This document shows positions 6,696 through 15,288 of a stretch of DNA of 15,473 nt, piece after piece. The stretch spans positions 1 to 15,473 of the forward strand of contig DASWFO010000015.1 of assembly GCA_036394195.1 (NCBI GenBank). Reading direction: 5' to 3'. The DNA comes from DATJPD01 sp036394195. GTDB lineage: Bacteria; Pseudomonadota; Alphaproteobacteria; CACIAM-22H2. Made by a program: the position numbers and the translations under genes. Position 1 is the stretch's first letter. Every line of letters starts with the position of its first letter. The notes under the pieces were generated by a model. The model did not search any database. It saw only the letters and a list, made by a program, of their open reading frames with translations, and was not told the DNA's origin.

Positions 6696-7669
6696 TGCGA
6701 CAGGCACTGGTTCTGCTCGCGGCCCTGCTGCTTCCGGGGCTCGCCGTAGTCCCCAGGCTGGCCGCGGCTGACGATGTCTTTCCCGCGCGCAGCGTGAAGC
6801 TCATCGTGCCGTTCCCCGCTGGCGGCCCGACCGACGTCATGGGCCGTATCCTCGGCGACAAGCTCTCCGCCGCGTGGGGCCAGCCGGTGGTGGTCGAGAA
6901 CCGGCCGGGGGCGGGGACGGTGGTGGGCACCAACCTCGTCGCCAAATCCAAGCCGGACGGCTACACCCTGGGCGTCGTGATCTCGGCCCACACCGTCAAT
7001 CCCGGCCTGCGGCCGAACCTGCCCTACGACACGCTGCGGGACTTCAGCAACATCTCGCTGCTGGTGTTCGCCCCGTTCGTGATCGCGGTGAATGCGTCCT
7101 ATCCGGCGGACAATCTCCGCCAGCTGATCGACGCCACGAAGCGCCAGCCGAAGGAGGTCACCTACGCGACGCCCGGGACCGGAACGATGACCCACCTGGC
7201 CACCGAACTGCTCGCCCAGCAGGCCGGGATTCAACTGGTCCATGTCCCGTATAACGGCTCGGCGCCGGCGCTGACCGACGTCATCGCCGGCCGCGTTCCG
7301 ATCATGGTGGACGTGCTGTACTCGACGATGCCGCATGTCCGGGAGGGCAAGCTCAAGGCGCTGGCGGTCATGAGCCCCAAGCGCCTGCCGGCCTACCCGG
7401 AGTTCCCAACGGTCGCCGAGACCTTGCCGGGTTTCGAGGCGCGCTCGGTGATCGGCCTCGTCGGTCCGGCCGGGATCCCGCGCCCCGTCGTCGACAAGAT
7501 CGCCGCCGACATCGCGGCCGCCGAGCGCACCGACGATTTCCGGCGGCGGATGCAGGACCTGGTGGTCGAGCCGGTGGGGTCGACGCCCGAGGAGTTCGAT
7601 GCCTTTATCCGGGCCGATGTCGCCAAATGGGACAAGATCATCAAGGCGGCCGGAATTACCATCGAATAG
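6695..7669 (+). CDS. Bug/TctC-family periplasmic solute-binding protein
   Basis: A 324-residue exported binding protein of the Bug (Bordetella uptake gene)/TctC family, which captures carboxylates such as citrate or aromatic acids for tripartite tricarboxylate transporters. I start it at ATG 6695, overlapping the dioxygenase stop; it opens with a clean signal peptide (MRQALVLLAALLLPGLAVV, cleavage near residue 24). Family landmarks follow: PARSVKLIVPFPAGGPTD, VENRPGAGTVVGTNLVAKS, PDGYTLG, VHVPYNGSAPALTDVIAGRV, and GKLKALAV with FPTVAE. The in-frame codons upstream back to 6398 lie inside the dioxygenase and are not native. No TctA or TctB membrane genes are nearby, as is usual for the many orphan Bug proteins. 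A shared substrate with the MFS carrier and dioxygenase is inference. Confidence 0.93.
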   Translation: MRQALVLLAALLLPGLAVVPRLAAADDVFPARSVKLIVPFPAGGPTDVMGRILGDKLSAAWGQPVVVENRPGAGTVVGTNLVAKSKPDGYTLGVVISAHTVNPGLRPNLPYDTLRDFSNISLLVFAPFVIAVNASYPADNLRQLIDATKRQPKEVTYATPGTGTMTHLATELLAQQAGIQLVHVPYNGSAPALTDVIAGRVPIMVDVLYSTMPHVREGKLKALAVMSPKRLPAYPEFPTVAETLPGFEARSVIGLVGPAGIPRPVVDKIAADIAAAERTDDFRRRMQDLVVEPVGSTPEEFDAFIRADVAKWDKIIKAAGITIE

Positions 7670-7717
7670 CTCCCAAAAATCACAGGAAATCAGGCCAGGA
7701 GCGGCCACGGGCGCGCT

Positions 7718-7741
7718 TGCCAGGGCAGGGCGCTTCTGGCA
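7718..7741. other. Inverted repeat in the TctC-hppA gap
   Basis: TGCCAG (7718-7723) and CTGGCA (7736-7741) are perfect 6-base arms around a 12-base loop, about 50 bases after the binding-protein stop. No T-run follows. It could be a factor-binding site or a weak end-of-transcript hairpin. The rest of the 173-base gap (7670-7842) becomes AT-richer near 7772-7787 (AAATTTCCTTGATC), where an hppA promoter may lie, but no convincing -10 box is at the right distance. Confidence 0.25.
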
Positions 7742-7842
7742 TGTTCGCGCCCGCTTTGCGGCCGGCGAATCGCAAATTTCCTTGATCTGGCCGTGACTTC
7801 CTCGCTGGTAGAACCCAAAAAGAAACCGAAGGACCTCGACCC

Positions 7843-9942
<2,100 letters not shown>

Positions 9943-9953
9943 CCGGCTCGCAC

Positions 9954-9989
9954 AAAAAAACCCCGGCGGAGTCATCTGCCGGGGTTTTT
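9954..9989. terminator. Bidirectional rho-independent terminator between hppA and bamE
   Basis: CCCCGGC (9961-9967) pairs perfectly with GCCGGGG (9978-9984). The stem extends through G-T, G-C and A-T pairs to a GTCA loop (9971-9974). Seven A's precede it and five T's follow, so it reads as a stem plus U-tract on both strands. It starts 11 bases after the hppA stop and ends 18 bases before the bamE stop, serving both convergent genes. Confidence 0.92.
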
Positions 9990-10007
9990 GATTTGCGAAG
10001 CGGGCGG

Positions 10008-10505
10008 TTAGTAGCCGGGGCCGGTGCGGTTCGGATTGCCGGTGGTGTTGCCCTGCGGCGAGTTGAACTTGCCGATATTGCCGATCAGCTGCTCCATGAA
10101 GCCGAGCTCGCGCCCGGGCGAGGGCGTCTTGCGGGCGACGGGGTTGATCTGCTCGCCGTCCTTCAGCGTGTAATCGCGAACCTCCTGCACCATCCCGGAA
10201 TTGTCGAAATCGATCTCGAGCACCTTTTGTTCGAGGACGGTGGGATTGAAAAAGGCGGTCTGGCTGGTCTTCTTGCTGATGTAGTACCAGCGGTCATCGG
10301 TGAAGGTGCTGGCGGTCGACGGCGTGCCGAGAATCTCCCGCACCTCGTCGCGGCCCTGCACGCCCGGCTTGATCCGCGCCACCTCGTCGACGTCAGGCAG
10401 ATAGCCGCGATGATCGACGCGCGGCGTGCAGGCAGCCACCGCGAGGCCGAGCGCACACGCCACGCCCCATGGAACTAGTCCACCCCGAACCCTGATCCCC
10501 TGCAT
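10008..10505 (-). CDS. bamE: Outer membrane protein assembly factor BamE (SmpA/OmlA lipoprotein)
   Basis: A 165-residue lipoprotein in the outer-membrane beta-barrel assembly (BAM) complex. I start it at the ATG whose complement is 10503-10505: it is followed by a short signal peptide and a lipobox AVAAC, with lipidated Cys at 26. A start further upstream (10604) would add 33 residues without family character and run into the divergent leader. The SmpA/OmlA domain shows RGYLPDVDEVARIKPGVQGRDEV (about 33-55), the ILGTPST turn, WYYISKK, and the strands VLEIDFDNSGMVQEVRDY. The C-terminal 22 residues are rich in Asn, Gly and Pro and probably flexible. It is the only minus-strand gene in the window, convergent with hppA and divergent from the cytochrome chaperone, an arrangement familiar in alphaproteobacteria. 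Confidence 0.9.
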   Translation of the reverse strand: MQGIRVRGGLVPWGVACALGLAVAACTPRVDHRGYLPDVDEVARIKPGVQGRDEVREILGTPSTASTFTDDRWYYISKKTSQTAFFNPTVLEQKVLEIDFDNSGMVQEVRDYTLKDGEQINPVARKTPSPGRELGFMEQLIGNIGKFNSPQGNTTGNPNRTGPGY

Positions 10506-10572
10506 TGCACAGTTCCCGACAGCGGATGTTATGTTATGGCCCCTGGCAAATCGGATGAGACCACGCGACTCA

Positions 10573-10600
10573 TTACCGCTTGCCGGAGCGCCGATAGAAT
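10573..10600 (+). promoter_or_regulatory. Possible promoter for the ubiquinol-cytochrome c chaperone gene
   Basis: TAGAAT at 10595-10600 matches five of six positions of a -10 box. TTACCG at 10573-10578, 16 bases upstream, is a weak -35. The transcript would begin within or just before the hairpin at 10602-10619 and run about 45 bases to the start codon. Predicted from sequence only. Confidence 0.4.
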
Positions 10601-10601
10601 G

Positions 10602-10619
10602 CACCGGCCTTTGCCGGTG
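10602..10619 (+). other. Perfect 7-bp hairpin in the leader of the chaperone gene
   Basis: CACCGGC (10602-10608) and GCCGGTG (10613-10619) are perfect complements around a CTTT loop, immediately after the candidate -10 box. It could be an operator overlapping the transcript start or a 5' mRNA stabilising hairpin. No T-run follows, so it is not a typical terminator. Confidence 0.5.
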
Positions 10620-10650
10620 TCAACAAGAAGCGGCGCGGAACACGGTTAAC

Positions 10651-11208
10651 ATGAGAGTGGGCATGCTCTGGTCGCGGCTTTTCCCGTCCCGGCGATCCGA
10701 TAATCGAAATGCTGCGGCAGCCCTTTACCGCGCGCTGGTGGCGCAGGCCCGCCGGCCGGTTTTCTATGCCGCGTATGGTGTGCCGGACACGCTGGACGGC
10801 CGGTTCGACTTGATCGCGCTGCATATGTTCGCGATCCTGTACCGCCTGAAGGCCGAAACCGGTGCGGCGGGGCTGTCGCAGGATCTGTTCGACACCATGT
10901 TCGCGGACATGGACCGCAGCCTGCGTGAAATGGGGGTCGGTGATCTGGGCGTCGGCCGGCGCGTCCGCGCGATGGCCGAGGCGCTCTACGGCCGCATGGC
11001 GGCCTATGAGGCGGGACTCGCTGCTGACGACGCGACGCTGTCGGCGGCGCTGCGCCGCAATCTTTATGGCAGCCTCGGCGCGGACGCGCCGGCGGCGGGG
11101 GCGGCGTTGTGCGCCTATGTGCGGTCATCGGTCCGCAATCTGGCCGGACAGAGCGTGGAGCAACTGCGGACCGGGAACGTTACCTTTCCCGAGGTGCCGC
11201 CGGTATAA
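10651..11208 (+). CDS. Ubiquinol-cytochrome c chaperone family protein
   Basis: A 185-residue soluble protein of the family related to mitochondrial CBP3/UQCC1, which assists assembly of the cytochrome bc1 complex. The core shows PVFYAAYGVPDTLDGRFD then LIALHMF and LYRL (about 36-66), and MDRSLREMGVGDLGVGRRVR (87-106), the two blocks that define the family. I choose ATG 10651; ATG 10663, four codons on and behind a GAGAGTGGG stretch, is equally possible. An open frame extends upstream to 10426, but those residues lie antisense to bamE and look non-coding. The gene is 7 bases before the DUF177 gene and so probably in one transcript with it. The function in bacteria is inferred from the mitochondrial relative. 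Confidence 0.86.
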   Translation: MRVGMLWSRLFPSRRSDNRNAAAALYRALVAQARRPVFYAAYGVPDTLDGRFDLIALHMFAILYRLKAETGAAGLSQDLFDTMFADMDRSLREMGVGDLGVGRRVRAMAEALYGRMAAYEAGLAADDATLSAALRRNLYGSLGADAPAAGAALCAYVRSSVRNLAGQSVEQLRTGNVTFPEVPPV

Positions 11209-11215
11209 TCCTGCC

Positions 11216-11755
11216 ATGTCGGATCCGAACCCTACCGCACCGGAATTCTCGCGGCCGATCGACCTCTCGCGCGTCGGCAGCGTCGAGACGGCGCATGACA
11301 TCGCCGCGACTGCCGAGGAACGCGCGGCGCTGGCGCGCCGGTTCGGCCTGCTGGGGGTCGGCCGGCTGGAGGCGCGGGTGCGGCTGCGGCGCACGCAAGG
11401 CGGGACCGCGCTGCGCCTCAGCGGCCATCTGGACGCCGACGTGACCCAGGCCTGCGTGGTCACGCTGGAGCCGGTGCAAGGCCAGATCGCCCAGGATTTC
11501 ACGGTGCTGTACGGCCAAGCGCCCAGCGGCACGGACGTCACCATCGATCCGGACGCGGAGAGCGTGGTCGAGCCGTGGCCAGAGGGGCCGCTGGACATCG
11601 GCGAGGCGGTGGCGCAGGAGCTCGTGGTGGCCCTCGATCCGTACCCGCATGCGCCGGGGGCCGCGCTGGAGTCGGCCTGGCGGCCCGAGCCGGGCTCCGA
11701 AGGGCCGGCTAAGCCCTTTGCGTCGCTTGCAAAACTCAAGACGCAAAAGGAGTAA
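11216..11755 (+). CDS. yceD: DUF177/YceD family protein, linked to 23S rRNA accumulation
   Basis: A 179-residue DUF177 (YceD) protein. The family is almost always encoded just before rpmF, as here, and has been implicated in 23S rRNA/large-subunit accumulation in bacteria and plastids. Visible signatures are the strand block LRLSGHLDADVTQACVVTLEPV (about 66-87), with the single conserved Cys at 80, and the C-terminal DIGEAVAQELVVALDPYPHAPGA (127-149), matching the family's D..E...E.L.L.LP..P. pattern. ATG 11216 follows the chaperone stop by 7 bases; upstream in-frame codons overlap that gene. There is no signal peptide. The biochemical role is not settled. Confidence 0.9.
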   Translation: MSDPNPTAPEFSRPIDLSRVGSVETAHDIAATAEERAALARRFGLLGVGRLEARVRLRRTQGGTALRLSGHLDADVTQACVVTLEPVQGQIAQDFTVLYGQAPSGTDVTIDPDAESVVEPWPEGPLDIGEAVAQELVVALDPYPHAPGAALESAWRPEPGSEGPAKPFASLAKLKTQKE

Positions 11756-11763
11756 AGCTAAGC

Positions 11764-11792
11764 TTGAGAAAGCCTTTGGTTTTGTTTATTTA
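11764..11792 (+). promoter_or_regulatory. Sigma-70-like promoter for rpmF (and plsX-fabH)
   Basis: TTGAGA (11764-11769, five of six matches) and TATTTA (11787-11792) are separated by 17 bases in a conspicuously AT-rich stretch within the 102-base gap between the DUF177 gene and rpmF. An 11-base palindrome, AAGCTAAGCTT (11755-11765), abuts the -35 box and could be an operator. A transcript from here would carry rpmF and probably plsX and fabH. Confidence 0.6.
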
Positions 11793-11857
11793 AAGGCGAT
11801 TCCAGCCAATTCGTCAGGTTGCAAGCTGCCGCCTTGAGCGGCAGGGAAAGAAAGATC

Positions 11858-12040
11858 ATGGCGGTTCCAAAGAAACGAGTGTCGCGGTCGCGGCGTGACA
11901 TGCGGCGCTCGCACGAAGCGCTGAGCACCACGGCGCATGTCGAATGCCCGAATTGCGGCGAGCTCAAGCGCCCGCATCACGTCTGCAGTGCCTGCGGTTA
12001 CTACGACGGCCGCGAAGTAACCCCGGCCAAGTCCGCTTAG
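11858..12040 (+). CDS. rpmF: 50S ribosomal protein L32
   Basis: A 60-residue protein beginning MAVPKKRVSRSRRDMRRSH, the canonical L32 start. It keeps the four-cysteine zinc ribbon (C30-x2-C33 and C43-x2-C46, in CPNCGE and CSACG), so this is the zinc-binding C+ paralogue. It sits in the large ribosomal subunit near the peptidyl-transferase region. GGGAAAGAAAG (11844-11854) supplies the ribosome-binding site and fixes the start at ATG 11858. It lies between yceD and plsX, the conserved bacterial order, and is preceded by a visible promoter. Confidence 0.97.
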   Translation: MAVPKKRVSRSRRDMRRSHEALSTTAHVECPNCGELKRPHHVCSACGYYDGREVTPAKSA

Positions 12041-12059
12041 GCAAGCGGCGCGAGCTCAC

Positions 12060-13106
12060 GTGAGCAGCGGCCTGACCATCGCCCTCGATGCCATGGGCGG
12101 CGATCATGCGCCGCAGATGATCATCCAGGGCGCGAATATCGCCCGCAAGCGGTTCCCCGACGTCCGCTATCTGCTGTTCGGCGATGAAGTCCGGTTGGCG
12201 CCGCTGCTCGCGCGCATGACGGCGCTGAAGCCGCTGTGCGAGATCCGGCACACGCCGGAGTTCGTCACCAACGAAGACAAGCCGTCCGCGGCGTTGCGGT
12301 CCGGCCGCCGGTCCAGCATGCGGCTGGCGATCGACGCGGTCGAGGTCGGCGAAGCCGCGGGCGTGGTGTCGGCCGGCAATACCGGCGCCCTGATGGCGAT
12401 GTCGAAGGTCGTGCTGCGGACGTTGCCCGGCATCGATCGGCCGGCCATCGCGTCGTATTTTCCCACGCTGCGCGGCGAAAGCGTCATGCTCGACCTCGGC
12501 GCCAACGTCGAATGCGACGCCGACAACCTGGTGCAGTTCGCGGTCATGGGCGAGGTGTTCGCGCGCACCGTGCTGGGCGTGTCGCAGCCGAGCATCGGGC
12601 TGCTGAACGTCGGGTCCGAGGAGCAGAAGGGGCATGAGGAGGTGCGCACCGCCGCCTCCATGCTGCGCAACAGCGATCTGCCGATCCGCTTCCATGGCTT
12701 TGTCGAAGGCGACGACATCACCGGCGGCACCGTCGACGTCGTGGTGACCGACGGCTTTTCTGGGAACATCGCGCTCAAGACCGCGGAAGGTACGGCGAAG
12801 CTCTATTCGGAATTCCTGCGCGGCGCCTTCCGCTCGTCGTTCGTGGCGCGCATCGGCTATCTGTTTGCGCGGCACGCCCTCAACAAGGTGCGCAAGCGCA
12901 CCGATCCGCGCCGCTACAACGGCGCGCTGTTCCTGGGCCTGAACGGCATCGTGGTGAAGAGCCACGGCGGCACCGACGCGCTCGGGTTCGCCAATGCCAT
13001 CGGGGTCGCCATCGACATGGCGGCGAACGACTTCAACTCCAAAATACGCGCCGAGCTCGAACACCTTCACGCCGTCGCGACGAAACCGCGGGCGGCGACC
13101 GGATGA
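12060..13106 (+). CDS. plsX: Phosphate acyltransferase PlsX
   Basis: PlsX converts acyl-ACP plus phosphate to acyl-phosphate, the donor for PlsY in phospholipid synthesis. It acts at the inner face of the membrane. The 348-residue chain starts at GTG with LTIALDAMGGDHAPQMIIQGA, the diagnostic opening, and continues with AGVVSAGNTGALMA (about 100-113), MLDLGANVECDADNLVQFA, IGLLNVGSEEQKGHE and VDVVVTDGFSGNIALKT, all standard. No better start exists downstream, since the conserved ALDAMGGD follows within eight residues; the ribosome-binding site is weak. It lies 19 bases after rpmF and overlaps fabH by 4 bases (ATGA), linking lipid precursor supply with fatty-acid initiation. Confidence 0.97.
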   Translation: MSSGLTIALDAMGGDHAPQMIIQGANIARKRFPDVRYLLFGDEVRLAPLLARMTALKPLCEIRHTPEFVTNEDKPSAALRSGRRSSMRLAIDAVEVGEAAGVVSAGNTGALMAMSKVVLRTLPGIDRPAIASYFPTLRGESVMLDLGANVECDADNLVQFAVMGEVFARTVLGVSQPSIGLLNVGSEEQKGHEEVRTAASMLRNSDLPIRFHGFVEGDDITGGTVDVVVTDGFSGNIALKTAEGTAKLYSEFLRGAFRSSFVARIGYLFARHALNKVRKRTDPRRYNGALFLGLNGIVVKSHGGTDALGFANAIGVAIDMAANDFNSKIRAELEHLHAVATKPRAATG

Positions 13107-14131
13107 CGGGAAAGCTTTCGAAGCCGATCCGGGCGGCGAGACCTGTCCAACATCCCTCGCACATCCGTTCCGTGGTCGCCGGTTGCGGCGCGTATCTGCC
13201 GGAAAAGGTCCTGACCAACGACGACCTCGCGAAGTTCGTCGATACCTCGGACGAGTGGATCACCGAGCGGACCGGCATCAAGCAGCGCCACATCGCGGCG
13301 GAGGGCGAGCTGACCTCCGATCTCGGGACCAAGGCCGCCGAGTGGGCATTGCGGGCCGCCGGCATGACTGGCGAAGAGGTCGACATCATCGTGGTGGCGA
13401 CGAGCACGCCCGACGAGACCTTTCCCGCGACCGCGACGAAGATCCAGGCGCGACTCGGGATGACGCGCGGCTTTGCCTTCGACGTCCAGGCGGTGTGCGC
13501 CGGCTTTATCTTCGCGTTGGCGACGGCCGATAATTTCCTGAAGAGCGGGCAGGCGAAGACGGCGCTGGTGATAGGCGCCGAGACGTTTTCGCGCATCCTG
13601 GACTGGAACGATCGCGGGACCTGCGTCTTGTTCGGCGACGGGGCGGGGGCAGTCGTCTTGCGCGCGACCACGTCGGCGGGGTCGGCCGGGGATCGCGGCA
13701 TCCTGTCGACCCACCTCCACAGCGACGGCCGGTTCCACGATTCCCTGTACGTCGACGGCGGACCGTCCTCGACCAAGACCGTGGGCCATCTCAGGATGGC
13801 GGGGCAGGAGGTGTTCCGGCACGCCGTCGGCAAGCTCGCGTCCGTCGTCGAAGAGGCGCTCTCGGCGAACGGGATCACCGCCCGTGATGTGGACTGGCTG
13901 GTTCCCCATCAGGCGAACAAGCGAATCATCGAGGGCATGGCACGAAAGCTCGGGCTCGGCAGTGACCGCGTCGTGCTGACGGTCGGCCATCATGCCAACA
14001 CGTCGGCCGCCTCGATCCCGCTGGCGCTGGCCGAGGCCGCGGCGGATGGCCGCCTCCAGCGCGGCCAGCTCGTCTTGCTCGAGGCGATCGGCGGTGGGCT
14101 CGCCTGGGGCGCCAGCGTCATCCGCTGGTGA
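13103..14131 (+). CDS. fabH: Beta-ketoacyl-ACP synthase III
   Basis: FabH condenses acetyl-CoA with malonyl-ACP to start fatty-acid synthesis. The thiolase-fold catalytic triad is intact: C132 in FDVQAVCAGF, H269 in VPHQANKRI and N299 in GHHANTSAAS. Other landmarks are GAYLPEKVLTNDDL, TSDEWITERTGI (48-59), LFGDGAGAVVL (176-186) and the C-terminal EAIGGGLAWGA. At 342 residues it is about 18 longer than most FabH proteins: an N-terminal basic leader (1-20) precedes IRSVVAGCGAYLP, where the family usually starts. I keep ATG 13103 because it overlaps the plsX stop in the coupled ATGA arrangement and no ATG lies close to the conserved start, but a shorter product from a later non-ATG codon is possible. 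Confidence 0.96.
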   Translation: MTGKLSKPIRAARPVQHPSHIRSVVAGCGAYLPEKVLTNDDLAKFVDTSDEWITERTGIKQRHIAAEGELTSDLGTKAAEWALRAAGMTGEEVDIIVVATSTPDETFPATATKIQARLGMTRGFAFDVQAVCAGFIFALATADNFLKSGQAKTALVIGAETFSRILDWNDRGTCVLFGDGAGAVVLRATTSAGSAGDRGILSTHLHSDGRFHDSLYVDGGPSSTKTVGHLRMAGQEVFRHAVGKLASVVEEALSANGITARDVDWLVPHQANKRIIEGMARKLGLGSDRVVLTVGHHANTSAASIPLALAEAAADGRLQRGQLVLLEAIGGGLAWGASVIRW

Positions 14132-14243
14132 CAAACCGGCGGTGGTGACAGGCGGCACAGGGCGCGCCGATCTGAGGCCGATCTCCGTCAGTTGCCGTCC
14201 CGCGTTCAAAGACCATTCAAGGACGCGCGCCATCCCCCTGTAA

Positions 14244-14272
14244 TTGACGGGTTTCCCTGGCTGAGGTAAGGT
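14244..14272 (+). promoter_or_regulatory. Promoter of ihfA
   Basis: TTGACG (14244-14249) and TAAGGT (14267-14272) are spaced by 17 bases, about 70 bases before the ihfA ATG. The -35 has five of six consensus matches; the -10 has three. It sits in a 209-base gap after fabH, in which I see no other gene. No fabH terminator is evident in the gap. Confidence 0.58.
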
Positions 14273-14340
14273 TTTACACGAACCTGTCATGCGCGAGTCC
14301 TGTCCACTCAGCTGTCGCACAAGAACGCGGGGGAAAAGCC

Positions 14341-14709
14341 ATGTCTGAGACGACCGTGACGCGGGCCGACCTGAGTGAGGCGGTGTACCAGGAGGTGGGC
14401 CTGTCCCGAAATGACTCGGCCGCCCTGGTCGAGACCATTCTCAATGAAATGGTGGAATCGCTGACCCGCGGCGAGACGGTGAAGATCTCGTCCTTCGGCA
14501 GCTTTTCGGTCCGCCAGAAAGGGCAGCGGATCGGCCGCAATCCCAAGACCGGCGAGGAAGTTCCCATTCTGCCGCGTAAGGTTCTGGTATTTCGCGCCTC
14601 GCACGTCCTGAAGAACAAGATCAACCGGGCGCTGTCCAAGGGCGGCGCGAAGGCGTCCTCGGCGCCAGGCCCGTCGGCCGGCGCCGCCTCGTCGTCACCC
14701 AAGACGTGA
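14341..14709 (+). CDS. ihfA: Integration host factor subunit alpha
   Basis: IHF is a heterodimeric nucleoid protein that bends DNA sharply at specific sites, affecting transcription, replication and recombination. The 122-residue chain shows the HU/IHF fold: helices in TRADLSEAVYQEVGLSRNDSAALVE, then GETVKISSFGSFSVRQK (44-60), the DNA-clasping arm IGRNPKTGEEVPI (64-76) and RKVLVFRASHVLKNKIN. The GRNPKTGEE.PI...V.VF.AS..LK pattern is that of alphaproteobacterial IhfA rather than HU or IhfB. A Ser/Ala/Gly/Pro-rich tail of some 20 residues follows the fold (from about 101). GGGGGAAAA just before ATG 14341 is a strong ribosome-binding site, and a promoter is visible upstream. The MerR-type gene follows 34 bases later. 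Confidence 0.94.
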   Translation: MSETTVTRADLSEAVYQEVGLSRNDSAALVETILNEMVESLTRGETVKISSFGSFSVRQKGQRIGRNPKTGEEVPILPRKVLVFRASHVLKNKINRALSKGGAKASSAPGPSAGAASSSPKT

Positions 14710-14743
14710 CCGCCCTCGCCAACGGGGGACCGGTACGTTCGCA

Positions 14744-15265
14744 ATGCGGGCCATGACGCTTCCAATGGAAAACGAGGCGGCAAGAGGCCCATCCGCGCCC
14801 ACGTCGCCTGGCGACTTGGGCCCCGGCCGGCGGCCGGGCAAGGCGGCGGGTGCGTTCCGCACCATCAGCGAGGTCGCCACCGACCTCAACGTCCCGCAGC
14901 ACGTGCTGCGCTTCTGGGAGACCCGGTTCACGCAGATCCGGCCGCTGAAGCGGGCCGGCGGGCGCCGCTATTATCGCCCCGAGGATGTCGACCTGCTGCG
15001 GCGCATCCGCCAGCTCCTCTATAACAACGGCTACACGATCAAGGGCGTGCAGCGCCTGTTGCGCGACCTTGGGCGCCAGGACGCGCCGGGGCGGGCCGAC
15101 GCGGAGGCCAACGGCGACGCGGAGATCGCGGCCGCTGAGCCCGACGCGCTCGAGCCTCCGCAGGCCGCGGCGGCGGAGGAGCCGGCGATGCCGCGGGCCG
15201 ATATCGAAGCGGCGCTGAACGAGCTCCTCGAAGTCCGCGAGATGCTGCGCCGCGCCCGGGGCTGA
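14744..15265 (+). CDS. MerR-family transcriptional regulator
   Basis: A 173-residue protein with a winged-helix MerR DNA-binding domain at about 38-108: FRTISEVATDLNVPQHVLRFWETRF, then RAGGRRYYRPEDVDLLRRIRQLLYNNGYTIKGVQRLL. The FWETRF...P.....GRRYYRPED motif marks the subgroup routinely found beside ihfA in alphaproteobacteria. There is no metal-binding cysteine cluster or effector domain; the remainder is an acidic Ala/Glu/Pro linker (about 112-155) ending in a short helix, ALNELLEVREMLRRA, that could dimerise. Target genes are unknown. Starts at 14744, 14753 and 14765 are all possible, because the first 37 residues are low complexity. It is probably co-transcribed with ihfA. Confidence 0.88.
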   Translation: MRAMTLPMENEAARGPSAPTSPGDLGPGRRPGKAAGAFRTISEVATDLNVPQHVLRFWETRFTQIRPLKRAGGRRYYRPEDVDLLRRIRQLLYNNGYTIKGVQRLLRDLGRQDAPGRADAEANGDAEIAAAEPDALEPPQAAAAEEPAMPRADIEAALNELLEVREMLRRARG

Positions 15266-15288
15266 CCGGACGGCCTGGACGGCGGCAG

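Noticed and set aside
10506..10604. 33-residue N-terminal extension of BamE
   Set aside because: It would place a hydrophilic stretch before the lipoprotein signal peptide; ATG ending at 10505 gives a normal lipoprotein signal and lipobox.
10426..10650. 75-residue upstream extension of the cytochrome chaperone
   Set aside because: Overlaps bamE on the other strand and the divergent promoter region; the family-like sequence starts only after 10651.
11735..11768. CTCAAG...CTTGAG inverted repeat around the DUF177 stop
   Set aside because: The 22-base loop is long and the stem only six pairs; the nearby palindrome and promoter are better supported.
13067..14320. 417-codon minus-strand frame opposite fabH
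   Set aside because: Shadow of fabH and the flanking gap; no recognisable domain and biased composition.
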